64,000 nt of DNA from Simmondsia chinensis (GCA_018398585.1 JAGTTD010000022.1:11137501-11201500), one strand, 5' to 3'. Shown: positions 21,814-33,900, counted from the first letter of the stretch. Translations and numbers: made by a program. The notes: a model not told the origin generated them from the letters alone.

Positions 21814-23540
21814 GTGTACCAAGCTTTTTGGTTTGCAGTCTTAGAGTTTCCTTTCATCGGCTATAATGTGTTGAACCAACCTTTGGCTTTGACCGAAAGT
21901 TTCGTTTGCTATAATGCATTGACCAAACCTTTGGCTTGGACCGCCGTTCAAAGTATAACGCAAAGTTTCATTTTATCGGCTATAATGCATTGACCAACTC
22001 TTTGGTTTCATTTTACTCTCTTCATCAATTTGCATTTGTTGATCACCCAATGAGGCGTTGACCGTCAGTTTCCTCTCTTCATCGATTTATGTTTGCTGAC
22101 CAACTATTTAGGTGTTGATCGCCACTTTCCTCTTGTCATCAATTTATGCTGTTGACCACCCGTTGAAGCATTGACCACACTTTCCTCTCATCACCCATCT
22201 ATGTTTGTTGACCACACGTTGAAGCGTTGACCGCCATTTTCCTCTCCTGATCACCATCCTAAACTACTCCAATCAAGATAGTCGGATAAATTAGATTCAT
22301 AAACTAATCAAATGGTAGGAAATCCTGTCTATGCCTGAGGACCACTATAACGAATTCATTAAAATATATCTTTTGTACAAGAAACCACACTTTTCTAGAT
22401 CCCTACCCACAAATAGTCCAGTCAACAATTAAGCGCAACAAATCTAAATTAGAAGTATTAGAGGAACGAAGTCATCAACAGTATCTTTCATGATGCGAAT
22501 CAAAAGGTACATATAAGCACTGAGTTCAAGAGCGGTGAAAGCACTTATAACAAGATAACAAAGTTGCATGATTCACTCTAAGAACTTTGCTTGGACATGC
22601 AAGAAATCTCATAGCCTCCTTGGAAATTGCAAACCACGTCTATTATCTCTTTCCAACCATGACTAATCCAATTACTCCATGAATTTCTCATCCACATATT
22701 TTATTCACCCAAAAAGCAATTCCGAAGCATACGCTTTGTTAAAGGGGAATACTAGACACCGTTGTCACCCGTAAAAACTAAGCTACTTGCTGCTTGTGAA
22801 CATTCCTGTTATTCACCTACAAAGCACTAGCAAGTATCATTTAATCAGAAAGATGGAATCTCACCATACTGGAGCTACCTAGTGCGTTGTGCGATATCAC
22901 CATCTCTCAAAATCAAATGTTGCTAAAGGCTAAGCACCTTCGGAAGATAATGAGTCTGCAATAAATACAAAACAAAACCGTATAATAAATGGTGAGAACC
23001 AAGGGAGTTGGTCTTTGTCCATGACTTCCTTTCCATGGGAGTGGCGTAAATCTTTTTAAGACTGGGGGACTCCACCTCAATCGTTTCCGTAATGGTGGCG
23101 TAAATCTTTTTAAGACTGGGGCACTCTGCCTCGGTCGTTTCCTTAACTGTGGTGTAAATCTTCTTAAGACCGGGGCACTCCGCCTCGGTTATTTCCTTAA
23201 CAGTGGTGTGAATCATTTCAGGACTGGGAGACTGCGTCCCAATTCACAACTTAGACTTCCTTATCCTTGCAGCATAAATCATTTTTAGACAGGGGGTCTT
23301 CATCCTTATTCATAGGTTAGACTTCCTTATTTTAGGGGCGTAAAGACTAGGGGACTTCACCCTCGAGTCAAAGGCTAGATGTCATTTCTGTCATAAAAGG
23401 GTAAACCGTTCCGAAATCGAGAGACTTCACAATCAACAATGAGTGAGAGTACATTTCTTTCACACGACGCAAATCATGGTAGAGCAATTACAAGCCAGGA
23501 ACTACTCATCCATGAGATGCAATCCCTTTGAAAGCTAAGT
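21814..23540 (+). repeat. Second copy of the 1.73-kb segment, after the gap
   Basis: Collinear with 19985-21713 from its first base; the shared part ends at gaaagctaagt, exactly where the first copy meets the N run, and sequence continues beyond as unique. The length differs by only two bases. This is what two overlapping contig ends joined through a gap look like. Confidence 0.95.
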
Positions 23541-24600
23541 GAGCTTCACCCTCAATCATGTCACGTAACACGACATAGCAACATACTTATGACTCCTCGT
23601 TATTCACAGCAAGTTAGAGATTAAGTAGTAGTTAAGCAACTGAGCCTTTTATCCTAACCGAATAAAACATTTCCAGCTAAAAAGTCCAACATAGACCACG
23701 CATATCACTGTACCTGAACAACTCACACTTTAGCCAACTTTCTATTAAGCTATTTGGTACCACTGCCAGTCAACAACTTGGCATGGGCAATATAAGATAT
23801 CGTCTTCATATGCTTAGTGCTACCTTCACAATCACATACATTCTTTGGTAGTGCATAATCAGTACTTTCAAACCACGGAAACAACTTCTTGACAATCATG
23901 ACAACTCAATAGTAAAAACTCTTTCAGAGGGTGACAATCTAAATAAGTAATAATAAGGGAAAAAAAAGTCCAATACCTGCGATAGTCTATTTCAAGGTTA
24001 TCTTAAACTTCCTTACAAATAATCTAAAACTCCTTCCACAGCCTATTCAATCTAGCAATGATCGCTGTCAACAAGGGAACACACAATAAAGGATCACCGA
24101 GTCCTTAAAAATAGTTGGTCCTAAGGCTTGAATAACAAGATTGATATATACAAAAGAATGTGTATCAATGGCATCCTTAAAGGTCTTTTGTCATTAACAT
24201 CCTATAAACTCACCTTATAGAGTTTTTTATATTCAATACCAATACAAGGGACATACCACAAGCTATCAAAAACTCACCATTGGTAAGCCACACATTGTGC
24301 ATAAATACTTGTCATCCTGGCTTTAGTGAGGGTTCATGTGATTTACTTACAACCACTCAACATGAGCCATGTCAAACTCATCAGTTCACAAATAAACGTC
24401 TAAGACAAATGAACGTTAAGCATTGATGTCCTATGAGGATAATATACCAAAAGGTTTCCACTTAGAAGGTGATGGCCTTAGAAATGTGTAATTCCTGGAA
24501 ATATTGTCTTTGTTTTTATATTTATTACCGACATATCTATTATTGGACAAGTGTGTTATGCTAACTTGTTTGGTTTAATTTACTGCCTCGAGTGTGCCTG
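23541..24600. other. Non-coding interior of a large LTR element
   Basis: No open frame or named motif. By position it belongs to the internal region that ends at the polypurine tract before 25995. Confidence 0.35.
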
Positions 24601-24639
24601 ATTTTATCCAGGTAATCTGCACCGTAACGCCTGACGGTT

Positions 24640-24995
24640 ATCCACAAACATACCCATCACCATGGTCCACCCTGGTGCAATCAACCGCAACGGAATCAAT
24701 ACTTATCACCATGGTCCGCGCTGGTGCAATCATCCACAACATGTGCCATACTTAACACTATGGTCCGCCCTGGTGCAATCACCCACAAGGGTTGTAATGC
24801 TTATCACCGTGGTCTGCCCTGGTGCAATCACCCGCAACGGGTGCAATGCCTATCACCATAGTACGCCCTGGTGCAATCACCCGCAAGGGGTGTAGTGCTT
24901 ATCACCATGGTCCACCCTGGTGCCATAACTCACAACGGGTGCAATACCTCTCACCATGATACGCCCTGGGGCGATCACCCTACTTGACACCATGA
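24640..24995 (+). repeat. 49-bp tandem array, about seven units
   Basis: The word atggtcc (or a one-base variant) falls at 24662, 24711, 24760, 24809, 24858, 24907 and 24956, an exact 49-bp period. Units contain tatcaccatggtccgccctgg, tgcaatcacccgcaa and gggtgcaat words and differ by substitutions only. Confidence 0.95.
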
Positions 24996-25994
24996 TTCCC
25001 TTAAGGGTTATCTAAAGATAGTACATTGAGCACCGATATCTACTTTTTATTCGATATATATGAAGTATAGTTTATTACACGGGATCAGGTTTAAAAGATG
25101 CGCTAACCTTCATGATATATGTAGTAATAACATACCCATCCCTGTCAAACTAGTGTGATATATCCATCATCCCAGATTTTAGAATATCATGGTATAATCG
25201 CCGTATTGACCTCATTCAAGTACGTAGCATATGGATCACTTTGCCGGAAAAGCAAGCGCGAAATACTTAACACTCTAACCTTATCCGGGTGTGTTACACA
25301 TGTCGCTTATATATTATTAAATGAGTATATTAAATCATTCGCATTGAGCTTCGACCAAATATCGAAATGCATCATACTCACTACTTTCTGGATATTACAA
25401 ACTAAATGTGTACATAACTAGTGGCTAGTCATGACAGTGATATCCTCATATGCTTATCACATAAAAATCAAAATGCTGCAAGCACTTGTAAGAATAAAGG
25501 AAAAAAATGCAGTAAATGCCCTAAAGTTCAAGAGTCCCCAGAAGCTCAGATTCCCCTGAACATTCCTTCATGAGTGAAAACTACTCTATTAAACAAATAA
25601 AGAAATAAAGCCTTCCATTAAGATCCCTAATGAACTAAATGCCTTGTTAAAGTGAACAACGTGTTAAGCATTTTGGTTTACGATTGAGCTAAACGCCTTG
25701 CTAAGTTTCATGATGCGTCATGTGCCCAGCTACAAGTCCAAATGATTTAAACATCCTATTAAAGTCAAATTCATTGATACGCATCTTATTTAGGTTATAC
25801 GCCCTATTTACTACGATTAAGGTTTAAAATACGCATGAGTGGCAATTACAAAGAGCCAAGGCATAACGTTGGAAACTCCCATCACGTGGGCAAATATTGT
25901 GCACTAGAAATTTACTGCTAAGGAATGACGTGTAAACCACTTCATGGTCGAACTTGGAATGACCAAAGTTTGCCCATGGAGTGGGGGGACTACA
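24996..25994 (+). other. Interior 3' part of a large LTR element with polypurine tract
   Basis: Non-coding. It ends tggagtggggggactaca, a polypurine tract (25979-25990) directly before an LTR starting TG at 25995, which fixes the element's orientation as plus. No gag or pol was recognised between 20030 and here, so the element is either non-autonomous or missing its coding part. Confidence 0.5.
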
Positions 25995-26697
25995 TGTTTA
26001 CAATGCTAGCCTAGTATTTACTTGACCAGAGAGGGGGCACCTAATGAGGTGCGACCAGCGAGGGGCGCCCAGTGAGGGGTGACCAGCGGGGGCACCCAGT
26101 GAGGGATGTTTATAATACTAGTGCGGTATTTACTAGCCCAGTCACAGCTGCCCAGACACAGCTACCCGGACACAGCCGACTAGAAAAGGGCACCCAGAGA
26201 AGGCCGACCATAGAAGGGTGCCTAGTGAGTAACAATCAGAGAAGGCTGACCGGTGAGTACTGACCGGTAAGTACCAACCAATAAGTACCGGCCAGTGAGT
26301 ACCGACCAGTGAGTACCAACCAGTGAGTACCGATTAGTGAGTGCCTACCAATGACGGGCGCCCAAACCCACCGACCTAGAATTCTATATAAAGGGGGGAG
26401 GGACCTTTCATCCTCTCCTCACCCCCATACCACGAGAGAACACTCTCTCTTATGCTCTCTCTCCCCCAAAGACAAGCCTCGTTTAAAGTAGATCACCCCA
26501 CGCTTCGTCCTCTCGTCATCCTTCACGGCCCTCTCCCAAGGACAATGAACGCTCAAACCTTTCTACCTTTCTTAAGCAAGGAAATATCAAGTAGAGGCAT
26601 GTAGCTAGAGCCTGAGTTCAGCTCGTCCTTATATACCCCACCTCATATCGGACTCTCGTATAGCGAATGAGCACACTGGACAAATTTGTCGTAAACA
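25995..26697 (+). mobile_element. 3' LTR, 703 bp, of the minisatellite-rich LTR element
   Basis: Begins TGTTTACAATGCTAG after a polypurine tract and ends TTTGTCGTAAACA, with matching inverted ends TGTTTAC/GTAAACA. A TATA box (tatataaagg at about 26384) is followed by a CT-rich leader. The last ~130 bp (gcatgtagctagag to the end) resemble the end of the solo LTR at 33201-34251, so the two belong to related families. Confidence 0.8.
26250..26354 (+). repeat. 14-bp minisatellite in the 3' LTR
   Basis: About eight units of a 14-mer close to ccagtgagtaccga, with variants, upstream of the LTR TATA box. A related, more irregular array of accagcgaggggcgcccagtg words precedes it at 26035-26105. Confidence 0.85.
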
Positions 26698-26824
26698 GGG
26701 GTCACTTTGATTCTGACTAATAATTCAAGGGTCTCCATGAATATTATCCAATTTTATTTTTTAGAAATTATGAATATTTAAAATAAATTTTCGGGAAATT
26801 ATTTTAAAAATATTTCCCAACACT

Positions 26825-27508
26825 TTTCAAGCGAACATTCGAGTCATAAGGAGTCTTTAGCAAGAGTAAAGTGACTAAGCTTCCTCAATATTTTCTCCAC
26901 ATAATGGGCTTCACTAAGAATCAAGCCCTCAGGTGATCTAATTATTTTTATGCCAAGTATCTCTTCGGCCTCGCCTAAGTCTTTCCTATCAAAACATGAA
27001 TTCATAAAAGACTTAGTAGCATTAACGACATTTCACACCCATACCAAAAATAAACATGTCATGAACATACAAGTAGATAATCACACAGCTGTTACCATCA
27101 TGCTTAGAATACACACATGCATCACGACTGTTCATAATGAAACCATGCATGACCAAAGTGCAATCAAATTGTCGATGCCATTATTTAGGAGCTTGTTTAA
27201 GACCACACAAGTTTACAAGTTTGCACACTTTATGATCCATGCCAGGAACCTCAAACCCTTTGGGTTGTTCCACATAAATTTCCTCCTTAAGGTCACCCAT
27301 TCAAGAAAGCGGTTTTGACATCCATTTAGTGTACTACAAGATTATGCACAAATGTTATAGAAATCAAAGCTCTTACAATAGCAATTTTAGCACGTGTAAA
27401 ACCCTGTTTTGAGTGTGGCCCTTAGTTAATTTGGCCTTAAATTTATCAATAGACCCATCGGCCCTCAATTTCCTTTTAAACACCCATTTATGCTATATGG
27501 ACTTGCAT
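26825..27508 (-). pseudogene. Nested copia host, part 4: reverse transcriptase
   Basis: Minus-strand translation gives copia RT in order: VFKRKLRADGSIDKFKAKL next to 27490, then TYAPVARI-like and HQMDVKTAFLNG-like regions, PEGFEVPGMDHKVCKL and, nearer 26950, EAEEILGIKIIR and LILSEAHYVEKIL. The frame is broken in several places. The fragment ends abruptly near 26825; RNase H and the 3' LTR are not found. Removing the gypsy element at 27509-33080 with one 5-bp target copy joins this piece in frame to the part at 33081-33195. Confidence 0.85.
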
Positions 27509-27900
27509 TGTTATAATTCCTTTAGTCTTTCTATTGCAATTGATCTATAATTGTTTGTAATGTGTTGGGTGTTGTTGAAGTTGTATTTTGATTGTTAGTT
27601 GCTGGTCGGTTGGCGCCAAATCAGGTAGTTAAGTCAATAACGGTCAAATGAGGCGGCTAGCTTGATTTAGGCGCCAAAGTCAGTTTTAGCGGTTAGTTTG
27701 AGTGTGTTTTGATGCATTGTATCAAGATCTATTATAAATAGATCTAATGCTTGTAATATCTGAATTCAATGAATAATAACCTGATTTCCTTTTGGAAAAT
27801 CCTCTCTATTTCTCTACTGCTCATCTACTTTCACTTCTCTTCTCATCTCATCACTCTCTTTCACAAGGTTAGCTATCAATCTAGGTTTTGGTAGTTAACA
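27509..27900 (+). repeat. 5' LTR of the gypsy element
   Basis: 392 bp, TG...CA ends. A TATA box (attataaatag at 27731-27741) is followed by tgcttgtaatatctgaattc and a CT-rich leader, so transcription should start in the right third of the LTR. Confidence 0.95.
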
Positions 27901-27902
27901 AT

Positions 27903-27914
27903 TGGTATCAGAGC
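27903..27914 (+). promoter_or_regulatory. Primer-binding site for initiator tRNA-Met
   Basis: TGGTATCAGAGC, complementary to the 3' end of plant initiator tRNA-Met, lies two bases after the 5' LTR. Confidence 0.9.
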
Positions 27915-27974
27915 TTGTTTTAGTTGTCTATTGCTTGAATTGAGCTGGAAAAGTCGAAGGAAAAGAATCAAAGC

Positions 27975-30900
27975 ATGGCTAAAGGAGTTAGGACACGATC
28001 AGGTGCTGGTGGAGGCAATGTTGCTTCAGCTGTTCAACCAGAAGTGTCTTATGCTGCTGTGGCTGGTTCGAACACTTCAAAGGAGAATGTCACGATTGAT
28101 TAGATGAAGGAATTGATCAATCAATCACAACTACAATCAGAGGAACGCTGGTTCTCGAGGTTTCAGCAAATTAACCTGGAAAATCAGCAAATGCAGTTAG
28201 CAATTTAGCAAAAAAATGATGATCGGTTGTCCAAATTGGAGGAAAGGATGGAGAATCTGCAAGATCAGGTCAAGAAACAAGGAGAAGCATCCATCAATGC
28301 AATCCTTAGGCCTGCAAGTCAGCTCGTTCCTCCTGCTAATGTGGCTCAACCGTAGATGCATTCGAACAGAAATGAGAATCTGGACAGAACGCGTGGCAAA
28401 TCACCTGTGATACAGCCAGAAGCCGGTCCCTCAGTTCAGATTAGATCAGCAGATGTTAGACCTTCAGTAGCTGAGGTTGCTGCAGGTACATTTGATCGAA
28501 ATGCAGGACCAGGACAGTCCAGATGTTTTGGCCAGAGCACCGGATTACATTCCAGGCCACCTGACTTGAACGATCACTAAAGGACTGCATCCGATGATTT
28601 AGAACAGCAAAATAGACCTCTTGATCTGTATCAACAGCAGAGATCCGTGAGTTATGATGCTACATCTGGTGGCAGAAGTCACGCTCATAGGCAGCCAAGG
28701 GTATAAATAGAGCCGTTTGAGGGAAAACAGCCTGAGTCTTGGTTGAGGGGGTGTGAAAGGTATTTTCACTTCTATAACATCAATGAGGCGGAAAAAGTTG
28801 AGCTAGCTGCTGTGCATCTTCATGGAGACCACGAGGTATGGTTTTATAATGTCTTGAGGAGTAATCCTTGTCTTTCTTAGGACAAATTCGTGGAAGAGCT
28901 TTGTGAGAGGTATGGTGAAAAGGATTTAAGCGATGTTGTTGATAGCTTTAATAAAGTTTATCAAACATCTACGGTGAAGGAATACATGACCAGATTTGAG
29001 AATTTGCGTGCTAATAAGATAGCCATTAATCCACATTCTACCGAAGCTTATTATATTTCAAGCTTTATTAGTGGATTGAAGCAAAGAATTAAAAGCTTGG
29101 TTAAGGCCATTGAGCCAAAGACTCTCTCCAAAGCCTATAACAAGGCTAAGTTGATTGAGGCTACGCTTGTGTCTTCAAGTGACAAAAGCAAGTTCAAGAG
29201 TAGCAATTACAAGACTGATCCAAAGGACTCATCAAGCATCAAATCTGGCCGATCTATGGACAGGAGATCTACACGACTATGTTATAGATGCAATCAGCCA
29301 TATCAGCCTGGTCATAGGTGCAATACGAAGTTCTTGATGTCTGCAAGGGGTTCTCATGTGGAGATTGCATCAGATACCGAGTGCTCAAGTTCTGCAGAGG
29401 ACAATTCCGGGGCTGAATCACATGATGAGCTGTTTGAGGATGAGGTAGAGATCTCCATGAAGGCTCTTACCGGGAGTGGAGCTCATAACACCATACGCAT
29501 TGGTGGCAAAGCAGGGAAAACTTCCATTACCATTCTTGTGGATAGTGGGAGCCCTCATAGCTTTGTTGATCCCAAGTTGGGGAAGAAGGTGAAGCACGAA
29601 ATCACCAAAACTCATCCTTTGGCTGTGATGGTAGCTGATGGAAATTCAATTACGATTCAAAACAAGTGCCAATCATTCCATTGGTCTATGCAAGACCATA
29701 AATTCATTTTTGATTTTAGAGTTCTTCCGGGAGGGTGTGATATGGTACTTGGTGTTGATTGGATGAGGACCTTTAACCCGGTGCTATTTGATTTTGATAA
29801 GATGACAATGTCTTTCGAAGTTCATGGCAAGAGAGTCAAATTACATGGGATTTCAGACCAAGCACAGCTAAAATTGATCAATAGCAAATGCCTACATGGT
29901 AGCTTCAAAAAGAATGCAATACAATGGTTGGGACAATTGTTCATGATCGCACCTACAGATCTACAGCAAGATTTACAGCCGGAAGTTCATGTGTTGATCG
30001 AGGAATTTGAAGACATTTTTGAGGTACCTAAGAGTCTTTCTCCCCAAAGAAGTGTTGATCATGCCATACCACTTCGAGCTAACTCGGATCCGGTGAAAAT
30101 CAGGCCCTATCGTTATACACATGCTCAAAAATCAGAGATTGAAAAACAGGTTGATGAGCTGCTGCAGATTAGCTTCATTCGTCCAAGCCATAGCCCTTTT
30201 GCTTCACCCGTGATTCTTGTCAAGAAGAAGGATGGCACGGCTCGATTGTGCATCGACTATCGTCAACTGAATACTTTGACAGTGAGGGATAAATTTCCTA
30301 TCCCTGTGATTGACGACTTGCTTGATGAATTATATGGAGCTTGGTTTTTCTCTAAGCTTGACTTAAGACAGGAGATCGGTGCTGGTTTTCTTAAATGATA
30401 TATTGGTCTATAGTTCATCCTATGAAGATCACCTTAATCACCTCAAAGAAGTGTTCATTGTGATGCGGCAAAACAGGTTTTATGCCAAGCTATCGAAGTG
30501 CACCTTTGCTCAGTCCGAGCTTGAATATTTGGGCCATATAAACTCTCACGAAGGTGTCTCTACCGACCCTTCTAAGGTGCAAGCGATGCAAGATTGGTTA
30601 ACTCCCATGACATTGAAGCAATTGAGAGGGTTCTTGGGGTTGACCGGTTATTATAGGAAGTTTATAAATGGTTATGGGTCCATTGCAAAGCCCTTAACAG
30701 AGCTGCTTAAGAAGGATGCATTCAAGTGGAGTGATAAGGCACAAGAAGCTTTTGATGCCCTCAAGTCTGCTATGTGTAAGGCCCCGGTATTAGCTATGCC
30801 AAATTTTGTAGAGGACTTTATTTTGGAGACCGATGCTAGTGGAACTGGGTGTGGGGCTGTTCTCTCACAAAGGGAAGACCAATTGCTTATTTGAGTCAAG

Positions 30901-32697
30901 CCCTTAGTCCTAAACATCAAGCCTTGTCCACTTACGAGAACGAGTATTTGGTAATCCTCCTTGCAATTGAGAAATGGAGGCATGACTTGGATGTTCATAG
31001 GTTCATCATTCGAACGGATCATCAAAGTGAGCAAGTATCTTTTGGAGCAAAAGTTAGTGACACGAATCCAAAAGAAGGGGTTGATGAAGTTGCTTCGTCT
31101 TGACTATGCTATCGAGTATAAAAGAGGGAAAGAGAACCTGGCTGCTGACGCATTATCCAGGAAGTTTGAGGACCAAGAGCGAGGTTTTTGTGGAGCATTA
31201 TCCATTGTTCTACCTTCTTGGATGGATGAAGTCTACAAATCTTATGAAGGGGACACATTTACTCAAGATAGCGTGGCTGTAGCAGCGATCAAAAACTGCA
31301 CCAGAATTGACAGTGAATCTGGTATGAAGGTGCAGAGTGGCATTATCAGTGTGCAGAACAAGATTTACATTGGGTCCTCGACTGATTTGAGGTATCAGAT
31401 ATTGAAGGCTTCTCATGATTCAGCTTGGGGTGGTCATTCCGGGGTTGAAGGTACTTATCAAAGAGTTAAGGCATATTTTAGTTGGCCCGGTTTGAAGAAA
31501 TCAGTCACAGAATTTGTGAAATCTTGTGAGGTGTGCTAACAAACCAAGTTGGGGGATCATCGATTCCAAGGACTCTTGTAGCCACTTCCTATTCCGGAGG
31601 GTGCTTGGATCAACATGAGTATGGATTTTATAGAGGGACTTCCCAAGTCCAATGGTAGGGAGGTAATTTGGGTAGTGGTGGATCGTTTCACCAAATATAG
31701 CCATTTTATAGCATCGATTCGACCTGTTACAACTGAAAGGTTGGCTAAGAGCTTCTTAGACAACATATATAAGTTGCATGGATTGCCCCAATCCATTGTC
31801 TCTGATAGGGACAAGATATTTACGAGCAACTTTTGGCGAGAACTGTTCAGATTGTTGGGCATAACCTTGGCACTCAGTTCATCATACCATCCCCAATCGA
31901 ATGGTCAAACAGAGCGAGTCAATCAGTGTGTTGAGCAGTATCTTTGGAGTATGGTTTTCTCACGGCCTCGAGCATGGAATCAATGGCTTTCTTTAGCAGA
32001 GTACTGGTTCAATACTCACTTTCATGCTTCCCTTGGCACTTCTCCCTTTCAAGCATTGTGTGGGTATGCACCTCCATCTCCAATGTTGTTACAACAGCCA
32101 AGCCCATTTGGTACTGCAGCAGGGGACCTGGTACTGCAGTGAGGACAGATGGTTTAGCTCCTCAAGGATAATTTGCAACAAGCTTGTGCTCGAATGAAAT
32201 TTTATGCTGACAAAAAAAGGGAAGACAAAGCCTTTGAAGTTGGAGACATGGTCTACCTAAAATTACAACCCTATAGGCAGTCCTCATTGGCTGTCAGAAG
32301 GAATGTCAAGCTAAGTGCACGTTACTTTGGCCCATACAAAATTTTAGAGAAAATCGGCAATGTTGCTTATAAACTTGATTTACCGCCACAATCATGCATT
32401 CACCCGGTGTTCCATGTTTATTTACTGAAAAAGCAGGTCAAGAGGGGTGTTAAATGCTCTCGATCACCGCCAGAAACAGGAACAAACAGAGGCTTGCTGC
32501 TTGGGCCAGTAGCTGTCAAGAAGCCGGGTATAACTGCAGCTGGAACTGGAACTGGAACTTCGCACCAGATTTTGGTGAGATGGTTATACTTGGATAAAAA
32601 TGTCGTCACATGGGAGAATCCTACGTTCTTGAAGAGCCAATTTCTGAGTTTTTCCCTTGAGGACAAGGAGATTCTCAAGAGGGAGGGAATGTTATAA
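27975..32697 (+). pseudogene. Gypsy gag-pol polyprotein, inactivated
   Basis: One frame runs from ATG 27975 through Gag and RT to about 30394 but has six stops (28101, 28206, 28353, 28578, 28704, 28878). Visible domains: Gag core ([13 protein letters not shown]), CCHC knuckle [14 protein letters not shown], protease [11 protein letters not shown] start ([18 protein letters not shown]), a deletion joining LDLRQ to a [13 protein letters not shown] end, RT thumb GLTGYYRKFI, RNase H start LETDASGTGCGAVLSQ, frame changes near 30885 and 31040, LAADALSRKF, H2C2 integrase finger, DDE integrase (MDFIEGLP, VSDRDK, NGQTERVNQ), PVFHVYLLKK and a C-terminal chromodomain-like segment (LVRW, TWEN). Four more stops lie at 31537, 31579, 32140 and 32155. 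Confidence 0.93.
32679..32689 (+). promoter_or_regulatory. Polypurine tract of the gypsy element
   Basis: The purine run gagggaggga lies immediately before the 3' LTR start and overlaps the last codons of the polyprotein. Confidence 0.8.
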
Positions 32698-33080
32698 TTC
32701 CTTTAGTCTTTCCATTGCAATAATCTATAATTGTTTGTAAGGTGTTGGGCGTTGTTGAAGTTGTATTTTGAATGTTAGTTGTGGGTCGGTTGGCACCAAA
32801 TCAGGTAGTTAAGTCAATAACGGTCAAATGAGGCGGCTAGCTTGATTTAGGTGCCAAAGTCGGTTTTAGCGGTTAGTTTGAGTGTGTTTTGATGCATTGT
32901 ATCAAGATCTATTATAAATAGATCTAATACTTGTAATATCTGAATTCAATGAATAATAACCTGATTTCCTTTTGGAAAATCCTCTCTATTTCTCTACTTC
33001 TCATCTACTTTCACTTCTCTTCTTATCTCATCACTCTCTTTCACAAGGTTAGCTATCAATCTAGGTTTTGGTAGTTAACA
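32690..33080 (+). repeat. 3' LTR of the gypsy element
   Basis: 391 bp, collinear with 27509-27900 with a few indels and mainly transition differences. Same TATA box and end. Confidence 0.95.
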
Positions 33081-33195
33081 TGGATCCCCTTGGAACGTCT
33101 GCTAACACCCAAGTGCTATTACTCATTATTGAATCTAGCTCATTATTAACTACCGCTCTCTAAACCAGAGCATCTATAGGCCTCATGGCCTCATC
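33081..33195 (-). pseudogene. Nested copia host, part 3: start of reverse transcriptase
   Basis: The minus strand reads DEAMRPIDALV, a stop, then NNELDSIMSNSTWVLADVP, the well-conserved entry into copia RT. It is bounded on the right by the solo LTR's target copy and on the left by the gypsy insertion. Confidence 0.85.
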
Positions 33196-33284
33196 ATATG
33201 TGTTAGTAAACATGTGTTGGTAACTATAACTTAGCAACTTGCTACTGTAGATGGGCAAGTAGGTCATACAGACAATTATTTAGA

Positions 33285-33700
33285 CAAAAATTTAAAGCAA
33301 CACAATTCATCCAGTAAAGGCAAAAGCAACACAATTCGCCCAGTAGGGGCATAATCAACACAATTAGTCCAGTGGAGGCAAAATCAACATAATTCGCCCA
33401 GTAGAGGCAATATCAACACAATTTGCCAGTAAAGGTAAAATCAACACAAAATCGCCCAGTATGGGAAAAATCAATAGAATTCGCCCAGTAGAGGCAAACT
33501 CAACAAAATTCGCCCGGTAGAGGCAAACTCAACAAAATTCGCCCAGTAGAGGCAAACTCAACACAATTCGCCTAGTAGGGGCAAAATCAATAGAATTCGC
33601 CCAGTAGGGGTAAAATCAACAGAATTCGCCCAGTAGAGGTAAAAGCAACACAATTTGCCCAATAGGTAAAATCAACACAATTTGCCCACTTTAACTGACT
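33285..33700 (+). repeat. 29-bp minisatellite, about 14 units, inside the solo LTR
   Basis: Units near attcgcccagtagaggcaaa followed by ctcaacaca, period 29 bp in the regular central part (about 33478-33590), with more variable units on either side. Confidence 0.9.
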
Positions 33701-33769
33701 TAACACAATTCACCTGTTTTATCCCTCCAAAACACATTTATGCACAAGTACAAAAGATAGAATCAAACA

Positions 33770-33900
33770 TACACAAATATCCTTCCTCTTTAAGTAAAGT
33801 CAGACCCATCCGCAAATATCCTTTCTCTTTAAGTAAACTCATACTCATCCACAAATATCCTTTCACTTTAAGTAAAGTCATACTCATCCACAAATAGGCT
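33770..33900 (+). repeat. 39-bp tandem repeat, three units, inside the solo LTR
   Basis: The word aagtaaa falls at 33792, 33831 and 33870, a 39-bp period, with catccacaaatatcc shared between units. Thirteen codons per unit keep frames open on both strands, which explains the small spurious ORFs here. Confidence 0.85.

Larger units (their letters stand above)
27509..33080 (+). mobile_element. Ty3/gypsy chromovirus-like retrotransposon, complete with both LTRs
   Basis: 5,572-bp element with LTRs 27509-27900 and 32690-33080 (TGTTATAATTCC to GTAGTTAACA), a primer-binding site for initiator tRNA-Met, gag-protease-RT-RNase H-integrase order and a polypurine tract before the 3' LTR. The flanks tgcat (27504-27508) and tggat (33081-33085) are a 5-bp target duplication with one change. 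It inserted in the RT region of a minus-strand copia element, and excising it restores that frame. LTRs differ at about a dozen places over ~390 bp by eye, so it is not recent. Confidence 0.95.

Noticed and set aside
19985..23540. Recent tandem segmental duplication
   Set aside because: Both copies end precisely at the N run and differ only in length of short runs; a contig overlap explains this better.
28216..28580. Separate small genes upstream of the gypsy gag
   Set aside because: They are other-frame or post-stop pieces of the gypsy Gag frame that starts at 27975.
33285..33700. CRISPR-like array
   Set aside because: Direct 29-bp tandem units with no unique spacers, within a plant solo LTR.
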